Part shown: piece after piece, positions 45,655-54,780 of the stretch
Layout: every line of letters starts with the position of its first letter
How positions within the stretch are numbered: position 1 is the first letter of the stretch
Assembly: GCA_001873365.1 (NCBI GenBank)
Contig: MNYZ01000070.1
Span: forward strand, 1 to 64,000
From: Oscillatoriales cyanobacterium CG2_30_40_61
GTDB taxonomy: Bacteria > Cyanobacteriota > Cyanobacteriia > Cyanobacteriales > Microcoleaceae
Reading direction: 5' to 3'
Length of the DNA stretch: 64,000 nt
The notes under the pieces: generated by a model
The model's input: the letters and a program-made list of their open reading frames with translations, nothing else
The model's database searches: none
Told to the model about the DNA's origin: nothing
Translations under genes and position numbers: made by a program

Positions 45655-47247
45655 ATGGTTTGGAATTACTTTTTCCGAGGCAAACAAACAACAAATAAAC
45701 TATCCCGGATCAGCCAACGTTTGTGTGTTGCACTGTTAAGTCTATGTTTATTCTGGGTGATGGGATTTCAAGCAGTTTGGGCGGATGAAATTACTCCTTC
45801 AAATTCTTCAATTCAACCCTATTTAAAACGAGTTAAGCGGGAAATTACGGAATTTACCCTTGATAATGGCATGAGATTTATTGTCTTAGAAAGACATCGA
45901 GCCCCGGTAATTTCTTTTTTAATTTATGCCGATGTGGGGGGAGTGGATGAACCCAATGGACAAACTGGGGTTGCCCATTATTTAGAACATTTAGCATTTA
46001 AAGGAACTCAGCGTATTGGCACAACCAATTATCAAGCCGAAGAAAAAATTTTAGAAAAGCAAGATCGGATTTTTGAACAACTTAAACAAGCTAAAACGGA
46101 AGGAAATAATGAAAAAATCAAACAATTAATCAGTGATTTAGAAACATTAAGTCTGGAAGCGGATCAATATATTCAACAAAATGAATTTGGTAGAATTGTT
46201 GCCCAAGCGGGAGGTGTAGGACTAAATGCCACAACATCCGCCGATGCTACCTCCTATTTTTATAGCCTTCCTGCTAATAAATTAGAACTTTGGATGTCCT
46301 TAGAATCTGAACGATTTTTAGAACCCGTATTTAGAGAATTTTATAAAGAGAAACAAGTGATTTTAGAAGAACGTCGCCTGCGCACAGATAATTCTCCTAT
46401 TGGTCAAATGATCGAGGCATTTTCCGCCACAGCATTTACCACCCATCCCTACCGTCGCCCGGTAATTGGCTATGTAGAAGACTTGGAAAATTTAACCCGG
46501 GAAAATGTGCAAAATTTCTTTGAAACCTACTATGTTCCTAATAATTTAACCGTGGCTATTGTTGGGGATGTGAACCCCATGGAAGTCAAACGTTTAGCAG
46601 AAATTTATTTTGGTCGTTATCCGGCTAAACCCCAACCCCCGAAATTAAATATTGTCGAACCTGCACAAACCGAAACCCGGGAAGTTACCTTAACCTTAAA
46701 AACTCAACCTTGGTATTTAGAAGGTTATCCTAGTCCGGCTGCAAATCATCCTGATTCTGTAATCTATGATATGATTTCTAGTCTTCTGAGTTATGGTCGA
46801 ACTTCTCGCTTGTATAAATCCTTAGTTGAAGAACAACAAATTGCCTTAACTGCTCAAGGATCAAGTGGATATCCGGGGAATAAATACTCCAATTTAATGT
46901 TATTTTATGCCATGCCCGCCCCCGGTCATACTGTTGATCAAGTGGCGATCGCCCTCCGCCAAGAAATTGACCGACTCAAAACAGAATTGGTTTCAGAAAC
47001 CGAATTAGAGCGAGTTAAAACTCAAGCTAAAGCCAATTTATTACGCTCCTTAGATTCTAATATGGGCATGGCATCAGCCTTAGTTGAATATGAAGTTAAA
47101 ACCGGATCTTGGCTCAACTTATTTGAGGAATTAGAAAAAATTGAAGCAATTACACCCCAAGATATTCAACGGGTGGCTCAAGAAGCATTTCAGCCTCAAA
47201 AACGTACCATTGGTCGCCTATTATCCGATGAACAAACGTTAAATTGA
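45655..47247 (+). CDS. M16-family (insulinase-like) zinc peptidase, catalytic subunit
   Basis: 530 residues with an N-terminal signal peptide (hydrophobic 25-43, cleavage likely after VWA). The inverted zinc motif HYLEH gives His108, Glu111 and His112; the distal Glu lies in ILEERRLRTDN. A coiled 50-residue insert (about 124-172) follows the zinc motif. M16 enzymes form clams of active and inactive halves; the inactive partner is the next gene, 35 bp downstream. It probably degrades peptides in the periplasm. Confidence 0.94.
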   Translation: MVWNYFFRGKQTTNKLSRISQRLCVALLSLCLFWVMGFQAVWADEITPSNSSIQPYLKRVKREITEFTLDNGMRFIVLERHRAPVISFLIYADVGGVDEPNGQTGVAHYLEHLAFKGTQRIGTTNYQAEEKILEKQDRIFEQLKQAKTEGNNEKIKQLISDLETLSLEADQYIQQNEFGRIVAQAGGVGLNATTSADATSYFYSLPANKLELWMSLESERFLEPVFREFYKEKQVILEERRLRTDNSPIGQMIEAFSATAFTTHPYRRPVIGYVEDLENLTRENVQNFFETYYVPNNLTVAIVGDVNPMEVKRLAEIYFGRYPAKPQPPKLNIVEPAQTETREVTLTLKTQPWYLEGYPSPAANHPDSVIYDMISSLLSYGRTSRLYKSLVEEQQIALTAQGSSGYPGNKYSNLMLFYAMPAPGHTVDQVAIALRQEIDRLKTELVSETELERVKTQAKANLLRSLDSNMGMASALVEYEVKTGSWLNLFEELEKIEAITPQDIQRVAQEAFQPQKRTIGRLLSDEQTLN

Positions 47248-47282
47248 CCCGATTTTATTGCTGATTAACCTTTTGATTTACT

Positions 47283-48764
47283 ATGTTGAATTTGAAAACC
47301 TTAAACTGGAAAAAATCCACACTTTTTTGGGTAGGATTGTTGCTGACGACCTGCTTTTTTACCGCTTTTAGCCATATTCCGGCGATCGCTTCCACCCCCA
47401 AACATTACACGGATTTAACCTTTCCCCCCTTACCCGCCATTCAACTTCCCGATTATGAACGCTATCAATTAGAGAATGGGATCACGGTTTATTTAGTTGA
47501 AGATCATGAACTTCCCTTAGTTGGAGGAAGTGCCTTATTTCGCACTGGAGATCGGTTTGAATCTGGCGATCAAGTAGGTTTAGCTGGTCTGACTGGTGCA
47601 GTGATGCGGAATGGGGGAACTCGTCAACATTCCGCCGATGAATTGAATCAATTATTAGAACAAAAAGCCGCCTCCGTAGAAGCGGGAATTTATACCACTT
47701 CCGGTCGGGTGGGATTTTCAGGATTAACAGAAGATTTAGATTTAGTATTTGGATTGTTTACGGATGTGATTCGGAATCCTATGTTTCCTCAAGATAAATT
47801 AGACTTAGCTAAAACTCAAACTAAAGGCGGAATTGCTCGTCGAAATGATAACCCCGGGGGAATTGCTGGTCGGGAGTTTGCTAAACTAATTTATGGTGCG
47901 GATAGTCCCTATGCTCGGATTGTAGAATATTCCACTTTAGATAATATCAACCGTGAGAATTTAGTGGATTTTTATGAAAAATATTTTCATCCTGAAACTA
48001 TGATTTTGGGGATTGTGGGAGATTTTGAGCCCGCAAAAATTAAGGCGTTAATTAAGGAAAAATTAGGAAATTGGCAACCGAGTCAAAAAGCCGTTATTCC
48101 CCCCCTTCCTGAAGTTTCTCAAGCCAATTCTGGGGGGATTTTCTTGGTTGATCAACCTCAACTGACTCAAAGTTATGTGGAAATGGGTCATCTAGGGGGT
48201 ATATTAAATGATCCTAATTATCCTGAATTAACGGTAATGAATGGGGTGTTAAATGGGTTTGGTGGACGGTTATTTAATAATTTGCGATCGCGCCAAGGAT
48301 TAGCCTATTCTGTTTATGGATATTGGGGTGCAGATTATGATTATCCGGGGGTTTTTAATGCTGGAGGACAAACTCGTTCTGAATCAACTGTTGCCTTAAT
48401 TCAAGGACTAAAAAATGAAATTCAACAGCTACAAAAAGAACCGATTAAGCCACAAGAATTAGCCTATGCTAAGGAATCTACCCTCAATTCGTTTATCTTC
48501 AAGTTTGAAGATCCGGCTCAAACTTTATCCCGTTTAATGCAGTATGAATATTATGGTTATCCCCAGGATTTCATCTTTGATTATCAACGTCAAGTTCAAG
48601 CCACAACCATTGAAGATGTGCAACGAGTCGCCAAACAATATCTTAACTTTGACAAGTTAGTGATTTTAGTAGTGGGAAATAAGCAGTTGATTAAACCAGA
48701 TTTAAACAGTTTAGATGAGCAGTCAAAAGTCACTACCATTGATGTGACTATTCCTAATTCTTAA
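47283..48764 (+). CDS. M16-family partner subunit lacking the zinc motif
   Basis: 493 residues with a signal peptide (about 15-36). The M16 fold is clear (RYQLENGITVYLVEDHELPLV near the N-terminus, NLRSRQGLAYSVYGYWGA in the C-half), but the HxxEH site is replaced (GLAGLTGAVMRNGGT), so it cannot bind zinc. The R/Y pair LRSRQGLAYS that contacts substrate is kept. This is the expected non-catalytic partner of the preceding gene. Confidence 0.93.
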   Translation: MLNLKTLNWKKSTLFWVGLLLTTCFFTAFSHIPAIASTPKHYTDLTFPPLPAIQLPDYERYQLENGITVYLVEDHELPLVGGSALFRTGDRFESGDQVGLAGLTGAVMRNGGTRQHSADELNQLLEQKAASVEAGIYTTSGRVGFSGLTEDLDLVFGLFTDVIRNPMFPQDKLDLAKTQTKGGIARRNDNPGGIAGREFAKLIYGADSPYARIVEYSTLDNINRENLVDFYEKYFHPETMILGIVGDFEPAKIKALIKEKLGNWQPSQKAVIPPLPEVSQANSGGIFLVDQPQLTQSYVEMGHLGGILNDPNYPELTVMNGVLNGFGGRLFNNLRSRQGLAYSVYGYWGADYDYPGVFNAGGQTRSESTVALIQGLKNEIQQLQKEPIKPQELAYAKESTLNSFIFKFEDPAQTLSRLMQYEYYGYPQDFIFDYQRQVQATTIEDVQRVAKQYLNFDKLVILVVGNKQLIKPDLNSLDEQSKVTTIDVTIPNS

Positions 48765-48775
48765 TATCAATATTG

Positions 48776-48794
48776 AGGTGGGTTTTTCCCACCT
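48776..48794. terminator. Terminator of the M16 operon
   Basis: Stem AGGTGGG/CCCACCT with loop TTTTT, 12 bases after the stop codon. No long T-tract follows. The rest of 48795-48912 holds only C/G-run dispersed-repeat fragments and no gene. Confidence 0.6.
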
Positions 48795-48912
48795 TAATCT
48801 CAGGGCTGTTTCATTTTCTCCCAAAATTTGTATGACCTAACCCCCCAGCCCCATTCCCTGGAAGGTAAGGGGGAGAAATTAATATTACTAAATACCATTT
48901 CTGATTTAAGAG

Positions 48913-49008
48913 TATAGCAACCGCGCCTAGCTATTAGGACTACTTATCGGCTGTCATTACCGCCTTAGTGCGGTAATCCATTTCCTCAGCGTTATGGCGA
49001 CTGCTATA
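48913..49008. repeat. TATAGCA-bounded palindromic element 1
   Basis: A 96-bp element bounded by TATAGCAACCGC and GGCGACTGCTATA, imperfect inverted repeats. Internal hairpin TTACCGC-cttagt-GCGGTAA. The same termini bound a second element on the far side of the LCP gene. Confidence 0.65.
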
Positions 49009-49063
49009 ACAAAAATTCTCCCTTCTCCTTGCAGGAGAGGGGCTGGGGGAGAGGTCACAATCT

Positions 49064-50515
49064 TTATTGTCTTGAACTAGGAGTTAATTCAACTGCTGGG
49101 GACTCAGCCGGAGTCGGTTGATTGTATTTTTTTAACCAATCTTTTCCGACTTGAATGGTCAGATCCGATTCTAAAAATCCCGTACTTTCAACAACAACCT
49201 TACCAAAACCTAGGGATTTTTGCAGGGCTTCAGCACTCTTAATATCCCCATCCTGAGCCACAATTTTAGTTTCTTCTAAGGGTTCTGTCCAGGGTTTAGA
49301 AATTTTTACATTCCAAAAACCCCCATCATTTAAAGTCCCCACTAATTTATCAATAGCATCAGAACTATCATTACTATCTTGAATCGCAATTCTTAGATCT
49401 TTAGGGTCAATATTCTCAAATTTCCAAACATCCTGACCAAAATCAAAATGTTGAGCCACTACATTTTCTAAGCGGGCTGCATCGGGTAACCAATAGCTGG
49501 CTCGATATTCTTTCGGGTCACTGAATTCCCCCGGCACCATCAACATTTGTACATTTTCGCGCTTAATATTCGTGGCAAAACTAACTAAAGCCACTAATTC
49601 TTCTAAACTTAAATTGGTATCAATATGGGACTGAACAATAGACATAACTTGAGGCAGTTTGGAAATGGTACTCACATTTAATGCTTGTTCCATGAACTCC
49701 CGAATTAGCATTTGTTGACGTTGTACCCGTCCGATATCTCCTAAAGCATCATAACGGAAGCGTAAAAACTGTAAGGCTTGCGCTCCATTCAGGTGTTGTT
49801 CCCCTTGTTTTAAATTAATATAGAGATGCTGACTATCATCTTGATAGTGCATATCTTTGGGGACGTAAATACTCACGCCTCCCATAGCATCAATTAATTT
49901 TTCTACCCCTTGCACATTCACCCGCACATAACGGTCTATGCCCACACCGCCTAATAACTCACTGGTGGCTTTTGCACTTAAAGCTGGGCCGCCATAATAG
50001 TTAGCATCATTAATTTTAGTCATTCCCCGACCTTCCACATACGTGCGAGTGTCCCGGGGAATTGATAATACTTTTAATTGTTTGTTAGCCGGATCAAAGC
50101 GAATTAATAGCATTGTATCCGATAATCCTTTAAAGGAATCCACTAAGGCATGGTATCCCAAATCCGGGTGGGAATCATCTTCCAAATCTGAGGTTAAAAC
50201 CTTCACCCCCATCACCAGAATATTCACCGGGCGGGTTAATTCTGGGAGTTTCATATTGGTGGTAGCCATTTGACCCTGGGAAAACACCGCCGCTTCTTCG
50301 GGGGTTAGTTTTTGCTGTAACAGGGGTGTGGTCGATAGGGACACGGCTAATAAAGCTCCGGCGGTGGCTGAAATCATCGCAACTCCAGCTAGACCTAAAC
50401 CCAGTCCTAACCAACGTCCGGGACTAGATTGAGCTAATTTCCTGAGATTAGGTTTTGAGGGGTTGGGCAATGGTTTTTGACTCTGATATCTTGGTGCTGA
50501 CACAGACTTCCTCAC
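49064..50515 (-). CDS. LytR-CpsA-Psr (LCP) family envelope protein
   Basis: 483 residues. Cytoplasmic basic N-terminus, TM helix (about 33-57), then the LCP domain (about 95-260) with LSIPRDTRTYVEGRGMTKIN and the Asp/Arg pyrophosphate-binding residues (RFRYDALGDIGRVQRQQ). A C-terminal LytR_C domain follows (about 370-460). Such enzymes attach glycopolymers to peptidoglycan or assemble exopolysaccharide. Palindromic elements flank it on both sides. Confidence 0.93.
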   Translation of the reverse strand: MRKSVSAPRYQSQKPLPNPSKPNLRKLAQSSPGRWLGLGLGLAGVAMISATAGALLAVSLSTTPLLQQKLTPEEAAVFSQGQMATTNMKLPELTRPVNILVMGVKVLTSDLEDDSHPDLGYHALVDSFKGLSDTMLLIRFDPANKQLKVLSIPRDTRTYVEGRGMTKINDANYYGGPALSAKATSELLGGVGIDRYVRVNVQGVEKLIDAMGGVSIYVPKDMHYQDDSQHLYINLKQGEQHLNGAQALQFLRFRYDALGDIGRVQRQQMLIREFMEQALNVSTISKLPQVMSIVQSHIDTNLSLEELVALVSFATNIKRENVQMLMVPGEFSDPKEYRASYWLPDAARLENVVAQHFDFGQDVWKFENIDPKDLRIAIQDSNDSSDAIDKLVGTLNDGGFWNVKISKPWTEPLEETKIVAQDGDIKSAEALQKSLGFGKVVVESTGFLESDLTIQVGKDWLKKYNQPTPAESPAVELTPSSRQ

Positions 50516-50540
50516 ACACTTAATAAATAATTTTTAGAGA

Positions 50541-50646
50541 TATAGCAGGGAACAGGGAATAGGGAACAGGGAACAGGGGGGAAAAGACTTCACCGTCTAG
50601 GTTCCAACGTCCGTCTGGTGTCCTAACTGCCTTGGCGGTTGCTATA
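50541..50646. repeat. TATAGCA-bounded palindromic element 2, with AGGGAACAG short repeats
   Basis: 106 bp between TATAGCA and TGCTATA, with internal GGGAACA/GGGAATA tandem repeats at the left end and GCCTTGGCGGTTGCTATA at the right. Sister of 48913-49008. Confidence 0.6.
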
Positions 50647-50689
50647 ATACACTGATGGCAAAACCAGGGATTGTTTAAGAACCAACTTA

Positions 50690-51064
50690 TTATGGCAGAT
50701 GTTTGCCTAATACTTGTTCAGAAATTCGACTAATCCCCGGGAGCCATATTGGTTGACGTTTCCAGACTTTAATCATTAAGCCTAAACTGACAATAAAATA
50801 ACTGCTTGTCAACAGACTACTGGTTAATAACATCGGCAGGGCGATCGATTCCGCACTATAGGCTCCAGTTTCTAACAATATCAGTGCTGTTAACCAACTG
50901 AACGCTAACACAATTACTAATCGACTAACGGCCTGTTGTTGTTTTGTTCCTGACCGTCGATATAATGTCCACAAGGCTGGGAAAAAACCCAATATAGGGA
51001 TTAAATAAATAAACAACTGTAACCGTTCATGTTCAGGAGTATCATGCAGGGGATTGGTTTTCAT
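50690..51064 (-). CDS. Membrane protein of unknown function, 124 residues
   Basis: Starts MKTNPLHDTPEHERLQLFIYLIPILGFFPALWTLYRRSG. The open frame extends to 51199, but that part overlaps the rpe upstream region and reads as non-coding, so the ATG at 51064 is preferred. Three hydrophobic segments (about 18-34, 46-66, 74-98). No family recognised. It diverges from rpe. Confidence 0.65.
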   Translation of the reverse strand: MKTNPLHDTPEHERLQLFIYLIPILGFFPALWTLYRRSGTKQQQAVSRLVIVLAFSWLTALILLETGAYSAESIALPMLLTSSLLTSSYFIVSLGLMIKVWKRQPIWLPGISRISEQVLGKHLP

Positions 51065-51189
51065 AAAACAAAAAATCAAGTAAGCAGCGAAAACATAAAA
51101 TCTGGCGTGAACACCCAAAACCAGCCAACTCCATACCCCGATTCTGATACAATGGTAATAACTTGAGATGCAGGAGAACAGATTACCCC

Positions 51190-51891
51190 ATGACCGCAAC
51201 CCAGAAATCGATTGTTATTTCCCCCTCCATATTATCAGCAGATTTTAGTCGTCTTGGTGAAGAAATTCGGGCGGTGGATGAAGCTGGCGCCGATTGGATT
51301 CATGTTGATGTGATGGATGGTCGCTTCGTTCCCAATATTACCATTGGGCCATTAATTGTGGAAGCTATTCGTCCCGTGACTAAAAAACCCCTAGATGTTC
51401 ACTTAATGATTGTCGAACCCGAGAAATATGTTGAAGGGTTTGCTAAAGCTGGCGCTGATATTATTTCGGTTCACGCCGAACACAACGCTTCTCCCCACTT
51501 ACACCGAACCCTGGGTCAAATTCGAGAACTGGGTAAACAAGCGGGTGTGGTTCTGAATCCTTCTACTCCCTTAGAATTAATTGAATATGTCTTAGAACTG
51601 TGTGACTTGGTGTTAATTATGAGTGTTAACCCCGGTTTTGGCGGTCAGAAATTTATCCCCGGAATGGTGCCGAAAATTCGCGCCCTGCGTCAAATGTGCG
51701 ACGAACGGGGCTTAAATCCCTGGATTGAAGTCGATGGCGGTCTGAAAGTAGATAATACTTGGCAAGTCCTAGAAGCCGGAGCTAACGCTATTGTGGCGGG
51801 TTCAGCAGTGTTCAATGCTCCTGATTATGCTAAGGCGATTGAGGGTATTCGCCATAGTAAACGTCCTACTCCTGAGTTAGCAACAGTCTAA
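51190..51891 (+). CDS. rpe: Ribulose-phosphate 3-epimerase
   Basis: Interconverts ribulose-5-P and xylulose-5-P in the Calvin cycle and the pentose phosphate pathway. 233 residues from the ATG at 51190; a frame upstream to 51163 adds a non-conserved leader. TIM-barrel motifs: [44 protein letters not shown] and EVDGGL. Metal-binding His and catalytic Asp are present. A strong terminator follows at 51921. Confidence 0.97.
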   Translation: MTATQKSIVISPSILSADFSRLGEEIRAVDEAGADWIHVDVMDGRFVPNITIGPLIVEAIRPVTKKPLDVHLMIVEPEKYVEGFAKAGADIISVHAEHNASPHLHRTLGQIRELGKQAGVVLNPSTPLELIEYVLELCDLVLIMSVNPGFGGQKFIPGMVPKIRALRQMCDERGLNPWIEVDGGLKVDNTWQVLEAGANAIVAGSAVFNAPDYAKAIEGIRHSKRPTPELATV

Positions 51892-51920
51892 TCTGAATTT
51901 GAGCGGATTTTTCTATATTA

Positions 51921-51955
51921 TTAACCCCCTTGAGTCTCAAGAGGGTTAATTTTTT
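51921..51955 (+). terminator. Rho-independent terminator of rpe
   Basis: Stem TTAACCC-c-CTTGAG paired with CTCAAG-a-GGGTTAA, followed by six T residues. It lies 30 bases after the rpe stop. Confidence 0.9.
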
Positions 51956-52064
51956 GTGAAAATTTAATAAATGATCCCTTTTCTGCCTGGCATCCTGATG
52001 ATAAAATTCAATTCAGAAACTTAAATTTAGTAAGATAAACTTTATTAAAATAGGATTAAAAGTT

Positions 52065-52856
52065 ATGGGTATTAAAACTGCTATTATTGCTGGCTTGTTT
52101 TCTTTGGTTCTTCCTGTCTTTGCTCCCGTTGCCTTTGCCACATCAGGTTATAGTTCAGGAATTACAGAATCCTGGCAGGAAAACGGCAACTCCGGGCTAA
52201 ACTCCAGCATTACAGACACAGAAGATGCCAGACGAGAACTGTTTTCTCAACCCTTCTATCAATCTGAAACTCAAGCTCCCCGGCGTCGGGAACGGGTCTT
52301 GTCCCAGGGAACCGAAGGCTCCCAAGTCACGGGGTTACAACAGCGCTTAAAAGCCCATGGGTTCACCCCAGGTAAAATTGACAGTGTTTTTGGCCCCCGG
52401 ACAACCGCCTCGGTTCGGGCGTTTCAGCAGGCTAAAGGATTAGAAGTCACCGGGGCTGTAGACCGCGACACCTGGCAAGCTCTATCGGCAGAACCTCAAG
52501 TTGCTAGTCCTGTTACAGTCAAGGAAGATAGCGTTTTATCAAGGGGTTCCCGGGGAAGCGATGTGCAACTGCTACAGGAACGTTTGGAGGCAAAAGGATA
52601 TAATCCTGGCCGAATTGATGGGATTTTGGGTTCTCGCACCCTGAGCGCATTACATGAGTTTCAAATTGCCCAAGGTTTAGAAACCAGTAATCAAGTCAAT
52701 CAACAGACTTGGAAGGCTTTAAATAGTGACTCATTGCTTCAAGAAACCCCCACTAAGTTAACTGAAGAAAGTCCTAATTTGCTCCCAGAAGAAACCCCCG
52801 ATTTAGAGGTTAATTCCGAAGAAAAAGTATTTAATTTGGAAGGATTCACCAATTAA
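52065..52856 (+). CDS. Secreted peptidoglycan-binding protein with two PG_binding_1 domains
   Basis: 263 residues. Signal peptide 1-27 (LVLPVFAPVAFAT, cleavage about 26). Two PG_binding_1 domains at about 83-145 (GSQVTGLQQRLKAHGF...FGPRTTASVRAFQQAKGLEVTG) and 163-224 (GSDVQLLQERLEAKGY...LGSRTLSALHEFQ). The acidic C-terminus is unstructured. No catalytic domain. It likely binds cell wall in the periplasm. Confidence 0.93.
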   Translation: MGIKTAIIAGLFSLVLPVFAPVAFATSGYSSGITESWQENGNSGLNSSITDTEDARRELFSQPFYQSETQAPRRRERVLSQGTEGSQVTGLQQRLKAHGFTPGKIDSVFGPRTTASVRAFQQAKGLEVTGAVDRDTWQALSAEPQVASPVTVKEDSVLSRGSRGSDVQLLQERLEAKGYNPGRIDGILGSRTLSALHEFQIAQGLETSNQVNQQTWKALNSDSLLQETPTKLTEESPNLLPEETPDLEVNSEEKVFNLEGFTN

Positions 52857-52869
52857 ATACCATTCCCGT

Positions 52870-52902
52870 AGAGACGGGCCACGGCGCGTCTCTCTTTTTT
52901 TT
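52870..52902 (+). terminator. Strong rho-independent terminator
   Basis: Stem AGAGACG(g)GCC/GGC(g)CGTCTCT followed by T8. It lies about 13 bases after the PG-binding gene stop. Two further T-runs (each after GTCTC or AACTT) follow. Confidence 0.88.
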
Positions 52903-53033
52903 GAGTCTCTTTTTTTTTGGGTCTCTTTTTTTGTAACTTTTTTTTGTCACTAGATTGTCACTTTTTCAGTTTACCTTGAAGTTAAGTAATAGAAAATTCA
53001 CCTGTTCAATACTGACTAAGGAAACCCCATCTA

Positions 53034-53129
53034 ATGAACTATTCTTTGAAATTTCGCCCCCTATTTCGTCAAACCGCTAGTCTAGTCACTGTAACTCTTT
53101 TAAGCGGGTTGAGTTTGGTCGGTTTTTAG
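53034..53129 (+). pseudogene. Signal-peptide ORF, broken remnant of a secreted protein
   Basis: 31 codons (MNYSLKFRPLFRQTASLVTV, then LLSGLSLVGF and TAG) look like a complete signal peptide. In the +1 frame from just after the stop, codons (QTELIDTGITRNGVQQLI..., ending ...TIDG before TAA at about 53256) read like a mature secreted domain with two Cys. A frameshift would explain the pair. The rest of 53260-53406 shows no gene. Confidence 0.5.
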
Positions 53130-53406
53130 TCAAACTGAGTTAATTGACACAGGAATCACCAGGAATGGAGTTCAGCAATTAATCACTGATATCAAGCACC
53201 AGAATGTATGCTACAATACAATCGTCTGCATTTCTAATACAACTATTGACGGTTAAGGGTGCTAAGGATTTAAAAAAATCTATATTCAGAGTCTATAAAA
53301 TATAAATTGTTGATGTGAATAAATCTGAAGTTAAAAGAATGGGTGTAAAGCATTCTGTGTGAAAGAATAAATCTAAAAACTGATATTTGCATTCAACTAT
53401 GAACTC

Positions 53407-54642
53407 ATGTATAAATCATCTAATTCTTTCAAACCCCTTTTAGAATCTGTATTCATAGGAAATCGCCGGAGCGCTTTTTGGGGTGAGGTTTTGAGTAACA
53501 GTGGTTATTTTTTGATCTTAAAAAGTCTCTCTACTATTATTTCTAAAAGTTGGATTGAATATTTTACTAACCCCACAGAATATTTATTAATTGTAGCCAT
53601 GTTCTTCCAAGCATGGGTTCTTTCTCGTCCCAATTCTAATCGGTTTTGGGGAAATTTAGTTGGCGTGGGTTTGTACACCGCAATGGATTTACCCATTGAT
53701 GGAGTCAGTTTTTTTAAAGAACCTATTCATCTGGTATTCTTAATATTTTCTTTACTAATTGCTATCCTCCAGGGATTAAGATTTCATGGAAAATTAAATG
53801 CTGATTGGTTATTTTTTCCTCTGGAAAGCATCACCAGAACTTTAATGATTATTGCTTTTTATATTGTCGTTGAAATTTCCAAAGATTCTAATAGATTATA
53901 TGGTAAAACTTTTCTACATTTTCTTCAAAGTAAAACCCATTCATTTTTAACCTTAAGTCTGATTTTAATTGGGTTACTTCTCGGTTTACAAGCATTTCAA
54001 CTCTCACAACAGCGAATTCAACTCCAACAGACGGCAAGACTATTAGGAAATATGGCAGAATGGGGGATGGGAAGTTATATGGTGAAAATGGCTTTAAATA
54101 ATCCTGAAGCTTTGGCGTTTCAAAAATGCGATCGCACTATTTTATTTATGGATATTCGAGGTTTTACCCAATGGTGTGAACAAACAACACCTGATATAGC
54201 AGCCCAAGTTTTAAACCATTATTATCAAACAGTAGAACCAGAATCTTCACGATATCATCCCTTAAAAATTACCCTAGCTGGCGATGAAATTATGGCAATT
54301 TATTCCACCCCCCAACAGGGTATCCAAGCGGCTCAAGCGATGCAAGAGGCGGCTAGGACTGTTCTAACTCCCTATGGTTTAGGGGCAGGTTGCAGTGTTC
54401 ACTGTGGCGCAGTAATTGAGGGATTATTTGGCGGGAAGGACGTTAGAACTTATACAGTTATTGGAGACGTAGTAAATACGGGTAAACGTTTAGAAGGAAT
54501 TACTCCGGCCGGAGAAATCACCCTTTCTGATCCCATGTATCAAGCCTTAAATCATAAACTAAATGTTCAACCTTGTGATCCAATTTTTGTCAAAGGAAAA
54601 GTCAAACCTTTAATTGCTTGGCGTCTAAACAGTTATCAGTAA
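53407..54642 (+). CDS. Membrane-bound class III adenylate/guanylate cyclase
   Basis: 411 residues. Five or six TM helices (about 35-205), a coiled linker (LSQQRIQLQQTARLLG, about 198-214), then a class III cyclase domain with TILFMDIRGFTQW (first metal Asp near 249), LAGDEIMAIY (second Asp near 296) and TYTVIGDVVNTGKRLEG. Both metal-binding Asp are kept, so it should be active and make cAMP or cGMP. The final codons lie in the AACTGATA-type palindrome. Confidence 0.9.
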   Translation: MYKSSNSFKPLLESVFIGNRRSAFWGEVLSNSGYFLILKSLSTIISKSWIEYFTNPTEYLLIVAMFFQAWVLSRPNSNRFWGNLVGVGLYTAMDLPIDGVSFFKEPIHLVFLIFSLLIAILQGLRFHGKLNADWLFFPLESITRTLMIIAFYIVVEISKDSNRLYGKTFLHFLQSKTHSFLTLSLILIGLLLGLQAFQLSQQRIQLQQTARLLGNMAEWGMGSYMVKMALNNPEALAFQKCDRTILFMDIRGFTQWCEQTTPDIAAQVLNHYYQTVEPESSRYHPLKITLAGDEIMAIYSTPQQGIQAAQAMQEAARTVLTPYGLGAGCSVHCGAVIEGLFGGKDVRTYTVIGDVVNTGKRLEGITPAGEITLSDPMYQALNHKLNVQPCDPIFVKGKVKPLIAWRLNSYQ

Positions 54643-54780
54643 ACAGTTATCAGTTAACAGTGTAAAAGTTAATTTATTGACTAACAACTGGTACAGACGC
54701 GCCATGGCACGTCTCTACTGACAACTCCTAACTGACAACTCCTAACTGATAACTGTTAACTGATAACTGATAACTGATTT
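54628..54780. repeat. ACAGTTATCAGT palindromic cluster between convergent genes
   Basis: Left arm repeats of ACAGTTATCAGT (54628-54662) and right arm repeats of ACTGATAACTGT (54728-54777) are inverted to each other around a GACGCGCCatGGCACGTCTCT hairpin. They could form a large cruciform and serve as a bidirectional terminator. The left arm contains the cyclase stop codon. Similar short repeats stand at 39900-39950 and 60725-60750. Confidence 0.75.

Noticed and set aside
49064-50515. The LCP gene and its flanking palindromes as a composite transposon
   Set aside because: No transposase and no target duplication seen; the palindromes are short and also share features with general dispersed repeats.
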